From positions 248,001-312,000 of the forward strand of contig NZ_JAROCB010000003.1 in assembly GCF_030433675.1 (NCBI RefSeq): DNA of 64,000 nucleotides. The letters run 5' to 3'. This DNA comes from Leifsonia virtsii (GTDB lineage Bacteria > Actinomycetota > Actinomycetes > Actinomycetales > Microbacteriaceae). This document shows, in pieces, positions 17,848-26,453 of this stretch; within the stretch, counting starts at the first letter, position 1, and every line of letters begins with the position of its first letter. A program made the position numbers and the translations under genes. A model generated the notes under the pieces. That model searched no databases. It was not told the origin of the DNA and was given only the letters and a program-made list of their open reading frames with translations.

Positions 17848-18042
17848 ATGAACGCGACGCTGCGCACGACCCTGGGCTGGCTCGCCGCCGTGCTGCTCAA
17901 CGTCGGCGCGCTGCTGGTCGTCGTCGGCCTGCTGCTGCCCCGGCCTGCGGGGGACGTCTCCGTGCTCGGCGTCGGAGCGGCTCTCTGCGTGGCCGGTCTG
18001 GCTGCGGGCGCGGTCTGGTTGGCCGGGCGCCCCGCCGGCTGA
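17848..18042 (+). CDS. Small two-helix membrane protein
   Basis: A 64-residue protein with two hydrophobic helices (about residues 10-31 and 38-60) separated by a short Pro/Gly/Asp turn, so both ends probably face the same side of the membrane. Its function is unknown. It has its own TANNNT element at leaderless distance rather than a ribosome site. It is followed by a family B palindromic repeat. Confidence 0.55.
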   Translation: MNATLRTTLGWLAAVLLNVGALLVVVGLLLPRPAGDVSVLGVGAALCVAGLAAGAVWLAGRPAG

Positions 18043-18055
18043 CGCCGCCGCTACC

Positions 18056-18130
18056 GTCGGAGATTCGGCCGTCACGGCTCCGAATCTCCGACTCCAGGCA
18101 GCCCAGCAGGAGATTCGAACGTTCGATCGC
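18056..18130. repeat. 75-nt palindromic repeat, family B copy 1
   Basis: Begins with a perfect 13-bp inverted repeat (18056-18068 with 18080-18092, arm GTCGGAGATTCGG) and ends with the palindrome TCGAACGTTCGA (18115-18126). It aligns without gaps to the reverse complement of 36588-36662, about 60 of 75 bases identical. It lies between convergent genes and may terminate both. Confidence 0.8.
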
Positions 18131-18224
18131 TCACGTAGGCGGCCGGACAGCGGCCGGCCCCGCCCTGGGATGAGGAGGGCGGGGCCGGTCGTCACCGGCT
18201 GTGCCGGTGGCTGGTGGGGCCGGA

Positions 18225-18563
18225 TCAGTCCGGCGGCTCGCTGGCGTCGGTCCCGCTGACGAGGTCGGGATTCGACGGGTCGTCGGCCGGGTCGAAGTCG
18301 GCGGGAGGCGCCTGGGCGGGCTCGGTGTCCGCCGTCGTCACGTCCTCCGCGCCCTCCGGTGCGACGCCCGTGTCGCCCGGCGCGGAGACGTCACCGGACT
18401 GGCCGGCGTCGGTCTCGGCCGGTTCCGCCGCCTGCGCGTCGCGCTCGCCCGAGTCGTCCGAGGCGCCCGGGTCTGCGCCCTGGCCCTCCTCGAACCGCTC
18501 CGGCTGGTCCTCCGCCGGCACGCCCTTGGCGTCGGTGTTCGGCAGTCCGCTCGTGTCGCTCAT
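18225..18563 (-). CDS. Acidic, disordered small protein
   Basis: A 112-residue protein made almost entirely of Asp, Glu, Ala, Pro, Ser, Gly and Thr, with no predicted folded domain or membrane segment. Such disordered acidic proteins are frequent in Microbacteriaceae and usually left unassigned. A ribosome site (GAAGGAG) sits upstream of the ATG. It is adjacent to a second small acidic gene that carries a frameshift. Confidence 0.6.
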   Translation of the reverse strand: MSDTSGLPNTDAKGVPAEDQPERFEEGQGADPGASDDSGERDAQAAEPAETDAGQSGDVSAPGDTGVAPEGAEDVTTADTEPAQAPPADFDPADDPSNPDLVSGTDASEPPD

Positions 18564-18585
18564 GTTCAGCTCCTTCCGGGCTCGC

Positions 18586-18797
18586 CTACGGCTTGCCCTC
18601 TTCGCTGTACGGGGTCGTGGAGTCGGTGTCGTCGTCGCGCCGGTCGCCGTCCGCGAGGTCGGCGATCACCTCCTGGAAGACGCTCTCGTGCCGCTCCGGC
18701 TCGACGGCACCGCCGTCGTCGCCCTGAGATCGCCGGCCAGCCCGTTGGTCGGGTCGTTGCCGGTGATCGGCTCCTGTTCGTCGCGCTGATCGGTCAT
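18586..18797 (-). pseudogene. Small acidic gene with an apparent frameshift
   Basis: From the ATG at 18797 the first 25 codons read as a sensible acidic peptide (MTDQRDEQEPITGN...), then run into an unlikely Arg/Ser-rich tail. The neighbouring frame takes over from about 18725 with a matching acidic sequence (GDDGGAVEPERHESVFQEV...) to the stop at 18586. A single-base change near 18720-18728 would restore one protein of roughly 69 residues. This is either a real frameshift or a sequencing error. Function unknown. Confidence 0.5.
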
Positions 18798-18866
18798 AGG
18801 CGCCACGAAACGCCCAACCCCGTCCGCCCGCAAGGGGGGTCGACAGCTCGCGGAGGCGGGGTAGGG

Positions 18867-21707
18867 TCAGCGCTTCTCCAGGCGCGCGATCAGATCGAGC
18901 AGGGCGGTCCGGTACTGCGGGGCCGATTGGTAGTCGGGATGCGTCGCGACCTTCACCAGGTAGCGCGGCGGCCCGAACTCGTCCGCCCCGCGGTCGATGT
19001 CGTCGGGTCGCTGGTCCTCCAGGCGGTAGCTGTTCACCGGGAAGCCGAGGTAGTCGGTGCGCCGCCACAGGTTGATCCAGGCGACGGAGCCGTCGGGCTG
19101 GGTGAGCAGGTCGACCAGCGACGGATCGGTGGCGCCGGAGGCGTCCACGACGACCGGGTCGCCGTCCTGATCCAGCTCCACCTGGGTGAACCACGGGTCG
19201 GCCTTGGCGAGCAGCGGGCGGCGCGCGCCGAGCGTCCCGAGCGCATCCGGGCCGAACAGCTCGGGGAAGAACCGGCCGAAGTACACGCGAAGCTGCGAGC
19301 CGTAGGTCAGCAGGGCGACGTTGCGCAGTCGCTCCGCGTCGTCCGGTCGCAGGGTGAACAGCGTTGAGACGGCGAGCACGGCGCCGAGGCTGTGCGCAGA
19401 GAGCACGACGCTGAACGGACGCTCCTCGGCGAGCGCCTCCTCCTCGCGCCGGTCGCGCCAGGCCAGCTGCTCCGCCAGGGTGAGGCCGTCGGGCGGCCGG
19501 AGGTCGTGGGTGAGCCAGTCGGTGACCCTGTCGCGCAGCTCCGGCACCACCCGCTCGGCGTAGCAGGGCGGGCCGAACGGGTGCCCCGCGCGCGGGAGGA
19601 AGCACATCAGGTCCCACAGCACGCTGATCGGGCGCTCCTTCGCGGTGAGCGCGTTCTCCACGATGACGAGCAGGATGGCGGCGGCGATCGCCGTGAGCGC
19701 AGGGCCCACCAGGCCATCGATCGTGCGGAAGGCGACCGAGTAGGAGACGGCGAGCGCCACCACGAAGCCGACCGCGAGCAGTCCGGCGAGGATGCCGAGG
19801 ATGGGCTCCCCCCTGTGTACGAGCGCCGCGAGCCGGCGGGCGCGCAGGATCTTCAGCGCGAGGCGGTCGGCGGTCGTGCTCGCGGCGATCCTGCCGTCGC
19901 TGTACGAGTCGACCTGCTCGAGGAGGGGACGACGGCCGCCGCGGGTGCGCGGCGTCGTGAGGAGCGGCATCCAGCGCAGCACGGCGAGCGCCACGACGAT
20001 GCCGACGATGGCCAGGGCGAGCGCGATGAACGGGAGCACGTCGCCGAAGTTGTGGTAGACGATCGGCGGCCGGAGTGTCCCGGCCGGACCGGTCGCGCAG
20101 CCGCACGGCGGCGACCCGCTGACCAGCCAGCCCTGCACCCCGAGCACCAGCAGCGTCGACAGGATCATGGCGGCGCCGAGCGAGAGCAGCATGAGGATGC
20201 CCGGGCCCATCCCGGCCCATCCCTCGGCGCGGAACCGCTCCGGCGGCCCCGCACGGCGTCCTGCCCTAGAACGCGGCCACCACCAGACGAGGATCAGCTG
20301 CACCGCGGTGAAGACTGCAGCGACCGCGAACAACGGAAGGCGCAGCGGGCCGGGCGAGCCGTCCTGCGTCGGCGGGTTCTGCGCGACGCCGCCGAGGAAG
20401 GCCAGCCCGGCGACGGTCATCAGCGTGATCGACAGCCAGTGCGGGACGCCGCGGCGCCAGCCGAGCGCCGAGACGCAGATCGCGACCAGCACCCCGAGCA
20501 GGATGGACGGCGCGGTCGCCAGCCCCAGGAACGTACCGGACTCGGCCGCGTAGTCGCCGCCGAACCACAGCGACGCGCCGACGAAGAGGTACACGGCGAC
20601 CGCCGCGATCAGCACCCACGCCGTCACGGTTCCCCTGGTGCGCAGCCGGTCGCGCAGGAACTCGTCGACCGAGGCGTCCCCCGCGCTCACCGTCTCGGCC
20701 AGCACGCCCACCAGGACGATGGTGAGCACGAGACCGGCGGCGGCCACCAGGCCGCCGACCTTGGCGAGCACGTCGCTGGAGGCGGCGGCGCCACCCAGGC
20801 ACTCCCCCGAGACGAAGGTCTGCAGTTTCACGCACGACGCCGTCCCGGCGAAGATGCGGTCCCAGGCCAGCAGCAGGGCGACCAGGAGGAAGGTCGCAGC
20901 CAAGTGCAGCCGTTCCGTCGGCGAGCCGACCCGTGCCGTGCGCCAGAACCCCTCCGAGGCGAGCGGGCGGAGACGGCCGGTGCGCTGCACGCCGCGGCCG
21001 CCCATCCGGTCGGCGGCGTCGAAGATGGCGGCCTCGTACCGGGTGCGGGCACGGCGAGCCACCAGGAAGAGCAGCAGCACGCCACCGATCGGCACGAGCG
21101 ACAGCAGCGCCAGCTGCGGGCCGCGCCACGACAGCGGCGCGCCGGCGAAGAAGTCGTGGAAGGCGCCGGGCAGAGCGGTGCATGCCCTGCCGTTCGCGCA
21201 CTGCACGCCCAGGTCGAGACTCACCGAGCCGAGGGCGCAGACGTAGAGCAGCGTCAGCCCCAGGGCGAAGATGCGCAGCGACGCGCCACCGACCCCCGAC
21301 TCCCACTCGCCGCCCGGCCGCTGGGTCGGGATGCGCCTGGTCCAGTAGGCGGTGTTGGCGAGGCCGAACGGCGCGAGCAGCAGCCAGGCGAGCTGGACGA
21401 AGAGCTGGCCGACGAACAGCAGCGGGCCGGAGCCGTACCGGGCGAGCCGCCCCCAGGAGTACGCCTCGGTGCGGACCCCCTGCGGAGGGACGGCCGGGTC
21501 GACCGTGCCAGGCGCGTCGTCCGGATCCCGGTCCGGCTGATCCTGTCCGGGCGCCCACCAGAAGCCGCCGTTCTCGTCCCCCTGCGTCTGCCGCAGCTCG
21601 GACTGCTCCCGGCCGAGAATCTCCGTCGGCGGAGTGTTCTTGATGCCGTGGATGCGCAGCTCGAGCACGCGGTGTGGCCAGTCGTGGCCCTGCGCTTCGT
21701 CGCTCAT
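18867..21707 (-). CDS. Large polytopic membrane protein with a lipase-like serine elbow
   Basis: A 946-residue protein. The N-terminal part (HRVLELRIHGIKNTPP) is hydrophilic, followed by many hydrophobic segments, about ten to twelve membrane helices between residues 90 and 700. A cytoplasmic-looking C-terminal domain contains VVLSAHSLGAVLAVS. The Ser at about 773 in AHSLG fits the nucleophile elbow of alpha/beta-hydrolases, so a membrane-bound lipase or esterase is possible. I do not recognise a named family. The start at 21707 is preferred because the preceding codons are Arg/Pro-rich shadow sequence. Confidence 0.75.
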   Translation of the reverse strand: MSDEAQGHDWPHRVLELRIHGIKNTPPTEILGREQSELRQTQGDENGGFWWAPGQDQPDRDPDDAPGTVDPAVPPQGVRTEAYSWGRLARYGSGPLLFVGQLFVQLAWLLLAPFGLANTAYWTRRIPTQRPGGEWESGVGGASLRIFALGLTLLYVCALGSVSLDLGVQCANGRACTALPGAFHDFFAGAPLSWRGPQLALLSLVPIGGVLLLFLVARRARTRYEAAIFDAADRMGGRGVQRTGRLRPLASEGFWRTARVGSPTERLHLAATFLLVALLLAWDRIFAGTASCVKLQTFVSGECLGGAAASSDVLAKVGGLVAAAGLVLTIVLVGVLAETVSAGDASVDEFLRDRLRTRGTVTAWVLIAAVAVYLFVGASLWFGGDYAAESGTFLGLATAPSILLGVLVAICVSALGWRRGVPHWLSITLMTVAGLAFLGGVAQNPPTQDGSPGPLRLPLFAVAAVFTAVQLILVWWWPRSRAGRRAGPPERFRAEGWAGMGPGILMLLSLGAAMILSTLLVLGVQGWLVSGSPPCGCATGPAGTLRPPIVYHNFGDVLPFIALALAIVGIVVALAVLRWMPLLTTPRTRGGRRPLLEQVDSYSDGRIAASTTADRLALKILRARRLAALVHRGEPILGILAGLLAVGFVVALAVSYSVAFRTIDGLVGPALTAIAAAILLVIVENALTAKERPISVLWDLMCFLPRAGHPFGPPCYAERVVPELRDRVTDWLTHDLRPPDGLTLAEQLAWRDRREEEALAEERPFSVVLSAHSLGAVLAVSTLFTLRPDDAERLRNVALLTYGSQLRVYFGRFFPELFGPDALGTLGARRPLLAKADPWFTQVELDQDGDPVVVDASGATDPSLVDLLTQPDGSVAWINLWRRTDYLGFPVNSYRLEDQRPDDIDRGADEFGPPRYLVKVATHPDYQSAPQYRTALLDLIARLEKR

Positions 21708-21818
21708 CGGTCCGCCGATCGTCCGTAAACGCGCGAAGACTACTCCGGAGGCACTGCCGGCGGCTACGTGCGGGCGGCTACGTGCCGGCCGACCATAGCC
21801 GTCCGGGCGCGCTCGGCG

Positions 21819-21824
21819 TAATGT
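21819..21824 (+). promoter_or_regulatory. -10 element (TAATGT) with leaderless spacing
   Basis: TAATGT ends 7 bases before the ATG at 21832. No Shine-Dalgarno sequence is present. Confidence 0.45.
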
Positions 21825-21831
21825 CTGGCGT

Positions 21832-22059
21832 ATGAGCAACCCAGAGCAGCCGACCGGCGACGCACGCGAGAACCTCGAGGGCAGCTACACCGAGGTCGAC
21901 GGCGAAGAGCCGCACGAGCGCACCGTCCACGGCCAGTACACCGAGACCGCGGAGAACCCCGGCCCCGAGCCCGACGTCGAGGGCACCTACACGGATGCCG
22001 CCGAGCCCGTCGAGGCGCCGGAGGGCGAGTACACCGAGGGCGACTACGACGAGCCCTGA
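21832..22059 (+). CDS. Small acidic protein with G-x-Y-T-E/D repeats
   Basis: A 75-residue, strongly acidic protein with four spaced copies of a Gly-x-Tyr-Thr-(Glu/Asp) motif (GSYTE, GQYTE, GTYTD, GEYTE) and a final GDY. The regular spacing suggests a linear binding motif or phosphorylation site array rather than a folded enzyme. Function unknown. A perfect 12-bp hairpin lies after it. Confidence 0.65.
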   Translation: MSNPEQPTGDARENLEGSYTEVDGEEPHERTVHGQYTETAENPGPEPDVEGTYTDAAEPVEAPEGEYTEGDYDEP

Positions 22060-22082
22060 CCCTGAACTCTGACGGCGCTGAG

Positions 22083-22111
22083 CTCTGACGCGGCGCCTGG
22101 CCGCGTCAGAG
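22083..22111. terminator. Bidirectional hairpin terminator
   Basis: CTCTGACGCGGC (22083-22094) pairs perfectly with GCCGCGTCAGAG (22100-22111) across a 5-nt loop, between convergent genes ending at 22059 and 22120. Confidence 0.7.
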
Positions 22112-22119
22112 GCGGCACG

Positions 22120-22308
22120 TCAGGACAGGCGCTTGCGCGCCTTCGCGGCCTGGGCCTTCGCCTTCTTGCGCGCCTTCTTCACGTCGGGCGCGTTCCAGAA
22201 CGACTGGACCGTGTCGACGAGCTGCTCGTAGCGTTCACGGCCCGCCCGGGCTCCGAGGATGTACGCGACCGCGATCGCGATCAGGACGAAGAAGGTCTTC
22301 CCACGCAT
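22120..22308 (-). CDS. Small single-helix membrane protein, YtxH-like
   Basis: A 62-residue protein with one N-terminal membrane helix (about residues 5-20, FFVLIAIAVAYILGARAG) followed by a basic amphipathic tail rich in Lys, Arg and Ala. The helix-GARAGRERYE layout is common in short actinobacterial proteins resembling the YtxH group; their role is unknown. The start is probably leaderless from the TAGCGT element immediately upstream. Confidence 0.65.
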   Translation of the reverse strand: MRGKTFFVLIAIAVAYILGARAGRERYEQLVDTVQSFWNAPDVKKARKKAKAQAAKARKRLS

Positions 22309-22314
22309 GCCCCG

Positions 22315-22320
22315 ACGCTA
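22315..22320 (-). promoter_or_regulatory. -10 element (TAGCGT) with leaderless spacing
   Basis: Read on the minus strand, TAGCGT ends 6 bases before the ATG at 22308. The element lies between the TMEM175-like gene's stop (22325) and this start. Confidence 0.4.
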
Positions 22321-22324
22321 GCCC

Positions 22325-22954
22325 TCAGCTCGTCGTCTGGGAAGGCCCGTACACGAGCCTGTGGAGAAGCCCGTGCAGCGGCCCCGAGAGGAACAGCAGG
22401 AACAGCCAGAACAGGTTGACCTCGGGGATGAGCACGGCGAGCACCAGCGCGACCGCCATGATCGACATCTCGGCGATGCCTGCCGTCACGTCGATGCTGC
22501 CGCGGGACTCCTCCGTCATCAGCTCCGGGTTCCTGTGCAGCACCGAGGTCATCAGCCGCGTCGCGATCGTCGCCACCAGCATGTCGCCGATGTACAGCGC
22601 GTACACGTCCGGGCGCTGGCCGGCCCCGGCCGAGAGCACGTTCGCGGAGAACGGGATGGTCACGATCGCGAGCAGCCAGAGGAAGTTGAACCAGACGATC
22701 GCGCCGTTGTAGTCGCGCACGCTCTCGAAGATCTGGTGGTGCACCACCCAGAAGCGGGCGATCACGACGAACGACACGACGAAGGCGACGATCTCCCAGA
22801 CGTTGTCGGCCACGAAATCGCCGAACGGCTTGCTCCCGATGTGGGAAGCCGCATCCACCAGGGGCAGGATGAGCAGGGTGATCGCGATGGCGACCGTGGC
22901 GTCCGAGAAGTTCACGAGCCGGTCGAGCCCGCGCTCCGTCCTGATCCGCGCCAT
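22325..22954 (-). CDS. TMEM175-family (DUF1211) potassium channel-like protein
   Basis: A 209-residue membrane protein with about six helices and the family signature FSDATVAIAITLL in the first helix, which in bacterial TMEM175 proteins lines a potassium-selective pore. A second conserved block is FWVVHHQIFESV. Such channels act as tetramers in the cytoplasmic membrane. The ATG at 22954 is preferred to a GTG six codons upstream because the first conserved helix starts close to the N-terminus in relatives. It follows a response regulator gene on the same strand with a 21-base gap. Confidence 0.85.
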   Translation of the reverse strand: MARIRTERGLDRLVNFSDATVAIAITLLILPLVDAASHIGSKPFGDFVADNVWEIVAFVVSFVVIARFWVVHHQIFESVRDYNGAIVWFNFLWLLAIVTIPFSANVLSAGAGQRPDVYALYIGDMLVATIATRLMTSVLHRNPELMTEESRGSIDVTAGIAEMSIMAVALVLAVLIPEVNLFWLFLLFLSGPLHGLLHRLVYGPSQTTS

Positions 22955-22975
22955 GCGGTCATTCTGCCGCACAGG

Positions 22976-23599
22976 TCAGTCGAGCAGGCCGAGCTCCAGG
23001 GCGCGGCGCACGGCGGAGGTGCGGTCGGAGACGCCGAGCTTCTCGTACGCACGGCTCAGGTAGGTCTTGACCGTCGCCTCGCCGATGAACAGCTGCGCGC
23101 CGATCGAGGCGTTGGTGAGGCCGTCGGCGGCGAGCCGCAGCACCTTCACCTCCTGCACAGACAGAGCGGGGGCGGCCTGCCTGCCCTGCACCCGGCCGAG
23201 GAGGGCGGTCTGCGCCGAGGTGGCGAGCACCGTCTCCCCCGCGGCGGCCGCACGCACGGAGCGGGCGAGCTCCGCGGGCGCGATGTCCTTCAGCAGGTAG
23301 CCGCTCGCGCCCGCCTCGATGGCGCGCAGGATGTCCTGGTCGGTCTCATAGGTCGTGAGCACCACGACACGGGTCGAGGGATGCGCCGCGACGATCGCGC
23401 GGGTCGCCTCCACGCCGTCCCCTCCGGGCATCCGCAGATCCATCAGCACGAGGTCCGGGGCGAGCGCCGCCACCAGCGCGACGGCCTCCGGGCCGCTGCC
23501 GGCCTGGCCGACCACCTCGATGTCGTCGTAGCCCTGCAGCATCCCGCGGATGCCCTCCCGCACCACGGGATGGTCGTCGGCGAGCACGATCCGGATCAC
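22976..23599 (-). CDS. NarL/LuxR-type response regulator
   Basis: A 207-residue regulator with a receiver domain (acidic pocket Asp8-Asp9, phospho-acceptor Asp54 in LVLMDLRMPGGD, Lys104) and a C-terminal LuxR helix-turn-helix (LSVQEVKVLRLAADGLTNASIGAQLFIGEATVKTY, given here in part). It is the partner of the kinase gene it overlaps by 4 bases (ATGA). Once phosphorylated it should bind DNA as a dimer, probably at the promoter of the upstream exporter operon. Confidence 0.93.
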   Translation of the reverse strand: MIRIVLADDHPVVREGIRGMLQGYDDIEVVGQAGSGPEAVALVAALAPDLVLMDLRMPGGDGVEATRAIVAAHPSTRVVVLTTYETDQDILRAIEAGASGYLLKDIAPAELARSVRAAAAGETVLATSAQTALLGRVQGRQAAPALSVQEVKVLRLAADGLTNASIGAQLFIGEATVKTYLSRAYEKLGVSDRTSAVRRALELGLLD

Positions 23600-24792
23600 G
23601 ACGCGGCCTCCTCAGGCGTGGACGTGGGCAGCACGACGCGCAGCCGCGTCCCGTCGCCGGGCGCACTGGTCAGCTCGAACTCCCCGCCCGCCTCGCGGAC
23701 CCTGGCCTGCATGCCGTCGAGCCCGAAGCCGTCGCGCGGGGCGGCCGGGTCGAACCCTCTGCCGTCGTCGTGCACGGTGAGCGCCACCGCGTCGGCGCGG
23801 TACGCGAGCTCGGCGTCCACCTCGCTCGCCTCCGCGTGCTTGCGCACGTTGGCGAGCGCCTCCTGCAGCACTCGCAGCGCGACCACCTCGACGGCGGGCG
23901 GCGCCTGCCGCACCTCTCCTTCGATGCGGAAGGCGACGGGCACGCCTGTCTCCTCCTCGAACCGGCGCGCCACCCGGCCGAGCGCCTGACCGAGCGTCGC
24001 CTCTGCCAGGCGACCGGGCGTCATCGCGGCGATGATCCGCCGCGACTCCTGCAGGTTCTCCTGCGCCGTCTCGGTGATCAGCTCCGCGTGCCGCCTCGCG
24101 GTCGCCGGGTCGGAGTCGAGCTCGCCCTGCACCGCGTGGCCGAGCGTGACGATGCTCGTGAAGCCCTGCGCGAGCGTGTCGTGCATCTCGCGCGCGATCC
24201 GCTCCCGCTCCGCCGCGGCGCCCTGCTGCTCCGACAGCTCCGCGATCTCCCGCTGCTGCTCCCGGAGTCGCTGGATCAGGAGGCCGCGCTCCCTGCTCTC
24301 CTTCGTCACCGCAGTGATGCGGTTGCTGAAGTAGATCGACACCGCGATGACCAGCAGCGTCAGCCCGAGCGTGCTCGCCACATCCCCCGGCGCCAGGTCG
24401 CCGACCAGCCAGCGGACCGTGACGCCGCCCAGGTTGATCACGACGATCGCGATCGCCGCAGGCACCGCGGAGAGCACCAGGAAGAACTGCGGCGACACGA
24501 TGAACAGGGCGATGTTGGCCCAGTTGTTGAGTCCGTAGGCGACGAAGTAGACCGCAGTCGAGAGTCCGACGTAGGTCCACGCCTGCCAGCTGTTGCCGCG
24601 GACGCCCGCGCGGCTGGGGCGGGCGAGGAACCAGTAGAGCGGGAAGAGCGCGAGGACGAGCAGGGCCGAGGCGATGGTCCTCGGGTACCCGGTGAACGGG
24701 TTCGCGAGGATCAGCACCACCGACGCGAAGGTCGCGGCGGCGGAGTAGCCGATCCAGTCGCCGAACCAGCGGTCGTCCACGCGCTCTGTCAC
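23596..24792 (-). CDS. NarL-type sensor histidine kinase (HisKA_3)
   Basis: A 398-residue membrane kinase. The N-terminal half has about six hydrophobic helices and no large extracellular loop, so it likely senses a membrane signal. The HisKA_3 dimerisation box is ERERIAREMHDTLAQG with the phospho-acceptor His204. The HATPase domain has the N box (ALANVRKHA) and G box (DDGRGFD, DGFGLDGM). The start is a GTG at 24792, only 2 bases after the stop of the exporter gene. The arrangement exporter-kinase-regulator suggests a system sensing cell-envelope stress or the exported compound. Confidence 0.92.
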   Translation of the reverse strand: MTERVDDRWFGDWIGYSAAATFASVVLILANPFTGYPRTIASALLVLALFPLYWFLARPSRAGVRGNSWQAWTYVGLSTAVYFVAYGLNNWANIALFIVSPQFFLVLSAVPAAIAIVVINLGGVTVRWLVGDLAPGDVASTLGLTLLVIAVSIYFSNRITAVTKESRERGLLIQRLREQQREIAELSEQQGAAAERERIAREMHDTLAQGFTSIVTLGHAVQGELDSDPATARRHAELITETAQENLQESRRIIAAMTPGRLAEATLGQALGRVARRFEEETGVPVAFRIEGEVRQAPPAVEVVALRVLQEALANVRKHAEASEVDAELAYRADAVALTVHDDGRGFDPAAPRDGFGLDGMQARVREAGGEFELTSAPGDGTRLRVVLPTSTPEEAAS

Positions 24793-24794
24793 GA

Positions 24795-26375
24795 TCAGAC
24801 TGTAGCCGTGTCGGCGGTCGGCTCCGAAGCGGGCGCGGCGTCCTCCGGCAGGGACGTGCGGCCGGCCGGGTAGAGCAGGCCGACGACGGCCACGACGGCC
24901 ATGGCCGCGGCCATGCCCCAGAACGCCCACTGCACGGCGGAGGCGTAGTCGGAGCGGACGGCGTGCATGATCTGCTCCTGGATCGCCTGCGGGAGGGTGG
25001 ACAGCCCGCTGCCGCTGTCGCCCGAGGCGCCGCTGATGCGCTCGACGGCGCTCTGGGCGTCCGCCGCGGTTCCGCCGAACTTCGCGAACGAGGCCGTGAG
25101 CAGGTCGGTCAGGCGCGAGGTCACCACGGTGGTGAAGACCGCGAGGCCGAGGGCGCCGCCGAAGTTCTTCATCGTCTGGGTGATGGCGCTGACCTCGCCG
25201 TAGCTGGCGCCGATCGCGCGGTTCACCGCGTCGGTCGAGACGGGGCTGAACATGAGGCCGATGCCGGCGCCCGCGACCAGGATCGGCCAGGTCTGCGGGT
25301 TGAAGAAGGCGTCGGCGTGGATGGAGAGGTCGGTCGCCGTCGTCGCCAGCCAGCCGAAGCCGACCGCGCCGACGATGCCGCCGAGGAGCACCACACCGCG
25401 GGCGCCGTGCTTGTCGAACCGTACGGAGCCGATCCGGCTGGCGATCACGAAGCCGATGAAGAACTTGAGGAACAGCAGCCCGGTCTCGGCGGCGGACAGC
25501 TGGAGCGAGACCTGGCCGTAGACGCTGAGGAAGAAGAACGTGCTGATGAACGCGATGGAGGCGAACAGCGTCGCGACGGTCGACAGCGTGAAGCCGCGGT
25601 CGCGGAACGCCGCGATCCGGATGAGCGGATGACCGCTGCGCCGCTGGACCACGACGAACAGCACGAGCAGGGCGGCGCCGAGCACGAGCGAGCCGATGAC
25701 GGCCGGGTTCGCCCATCCCCACGGGCTGGCCTGCTGCAGGCCGAAGACGACGAGGCCCATCCCGCCCGCCACGATCACGGCGCCGAGCCAGTCGATCCGC
25801 TCCCTGCGACGCACCGACGGGCGCGCGGCGATGGCGACGATGACGAAGGCGGCGACCGCGATCGGCACGTTCACCCAGAAGATCGCGCGCCACGTCCACA
25901 CCGTCAGGTAGCCGCCGGCGATCGGGCCGAGGGCGGTCATGGCGCCGGTGATCGCGAAGAAGATCGCCATCGCACGGCCGCGGCTCTCCCGGGCGAAGCC
26001 CTCGACGACGATGCCGATCGCGGCCGGGAACATGATCGCTCCGCTCACGCCCTGCAGCGCACGGGCGGTCACGAGCCACGGCTCGGCCAGGTCGCCCGTG
26101 GGAGCCAGGCCGCACAGCAGCGAGGTGACGCCGAAGCCGGCGATGCCGACCAGCGCCATGCGCTTGTGGCCGACGACGTCGGCGACACGGCCGCCGAGCA
26201 GGAAGAACGCCGCGGTGGTGAGCAGGTAGACGTTGACCGCCCACTGCATCCCGTCGTGCGTGAGGCCGAGGTTCTGCTGGATGCTCGGAGCGGAGAGCGC
26301 GACGATCGTCTGGTCGATCGTCGTCATCGAGACGGCGAAGATGAGCCCGGTCAGGGCGAGGGTGGACGACTTCAT
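24795..26375 (-). CDS. MFS exporter, DHA2 (14-helix) family
   Basis: A 526-residue major facilitator protein with 14 predicted helices, of the DHA2 drug:proton antiporter group (EmrB/QacA-like). The helix 1 motif TTIDQTIVALSAPSI, the motif A loop GGRVADVVGHKRM and the antiporter motif C GPIAGGYLTVWTWRAIFW are all present. It probably exports hydrophobic or cationic toxic compounds. It is the first gene of a three-gene operon with a sensor kinase and response regulator. A TetR gene lies upstream on the same strand. Confidence 0.92.
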   Translation of the reverse strand: MKSSTLALTGLIFAVSMTTIDQTIVALSAPSIQQNLGLTHDGMQWAVNVYLLTTAAFFLLGGRVADVVGHKRMALVGIAGFGVTSLLCGLAPTGDLAEPWLVTARALQGVSGAIMFPAAIGIVVEGFARESRGRAMAIFFAITGAMTALGPIAGGYLTVWTWRAIFWVNVPIAVAAFVIVAIAARPSVRRRERIDWLGAVIVAGGMGLVVFGLQQASPWGWANPAVIGSLVLGAALLVLFVVVQRRSGHPLIRIAAFRDRGFTLSTVATLFASIAFISTFFFLSVYGQVSLQLSAAETGLLFLKFFIGFVIASRIGSVRFDKHGARGVVLLGGIVGAVGFGWLATTATDLSIHADAFFNPQTWPILVAGAGIGLMFSPVSTDAVNRAIGASYGEVSAITQTMKNFGGALGLAVFTTVVTSRLTDLLTASFAKFGGTAADAQSAVERISGASGDSGSGLSTLPQAIQEQIMHAVRSDYASAVQWAFWGMAAAMAVVAVVGLLYPAGRTSLPEDAAPASEPTADTATV

Positions 26376-26453
26376 GCCTCAAGCCTCGCGATCGCGGGCA
26401 TCCGGCGGCACCGGCGTCAGGATGTCACCCGTGTCCGCCGATCGGCGGACACG

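Noticed and set aside
23596-26382. One 928-residue protein covering the exporter and kinase
   Set aside because: The upstream two thirds read the exporter gene in the wrong frame; the kinase starts at GTG 24792.
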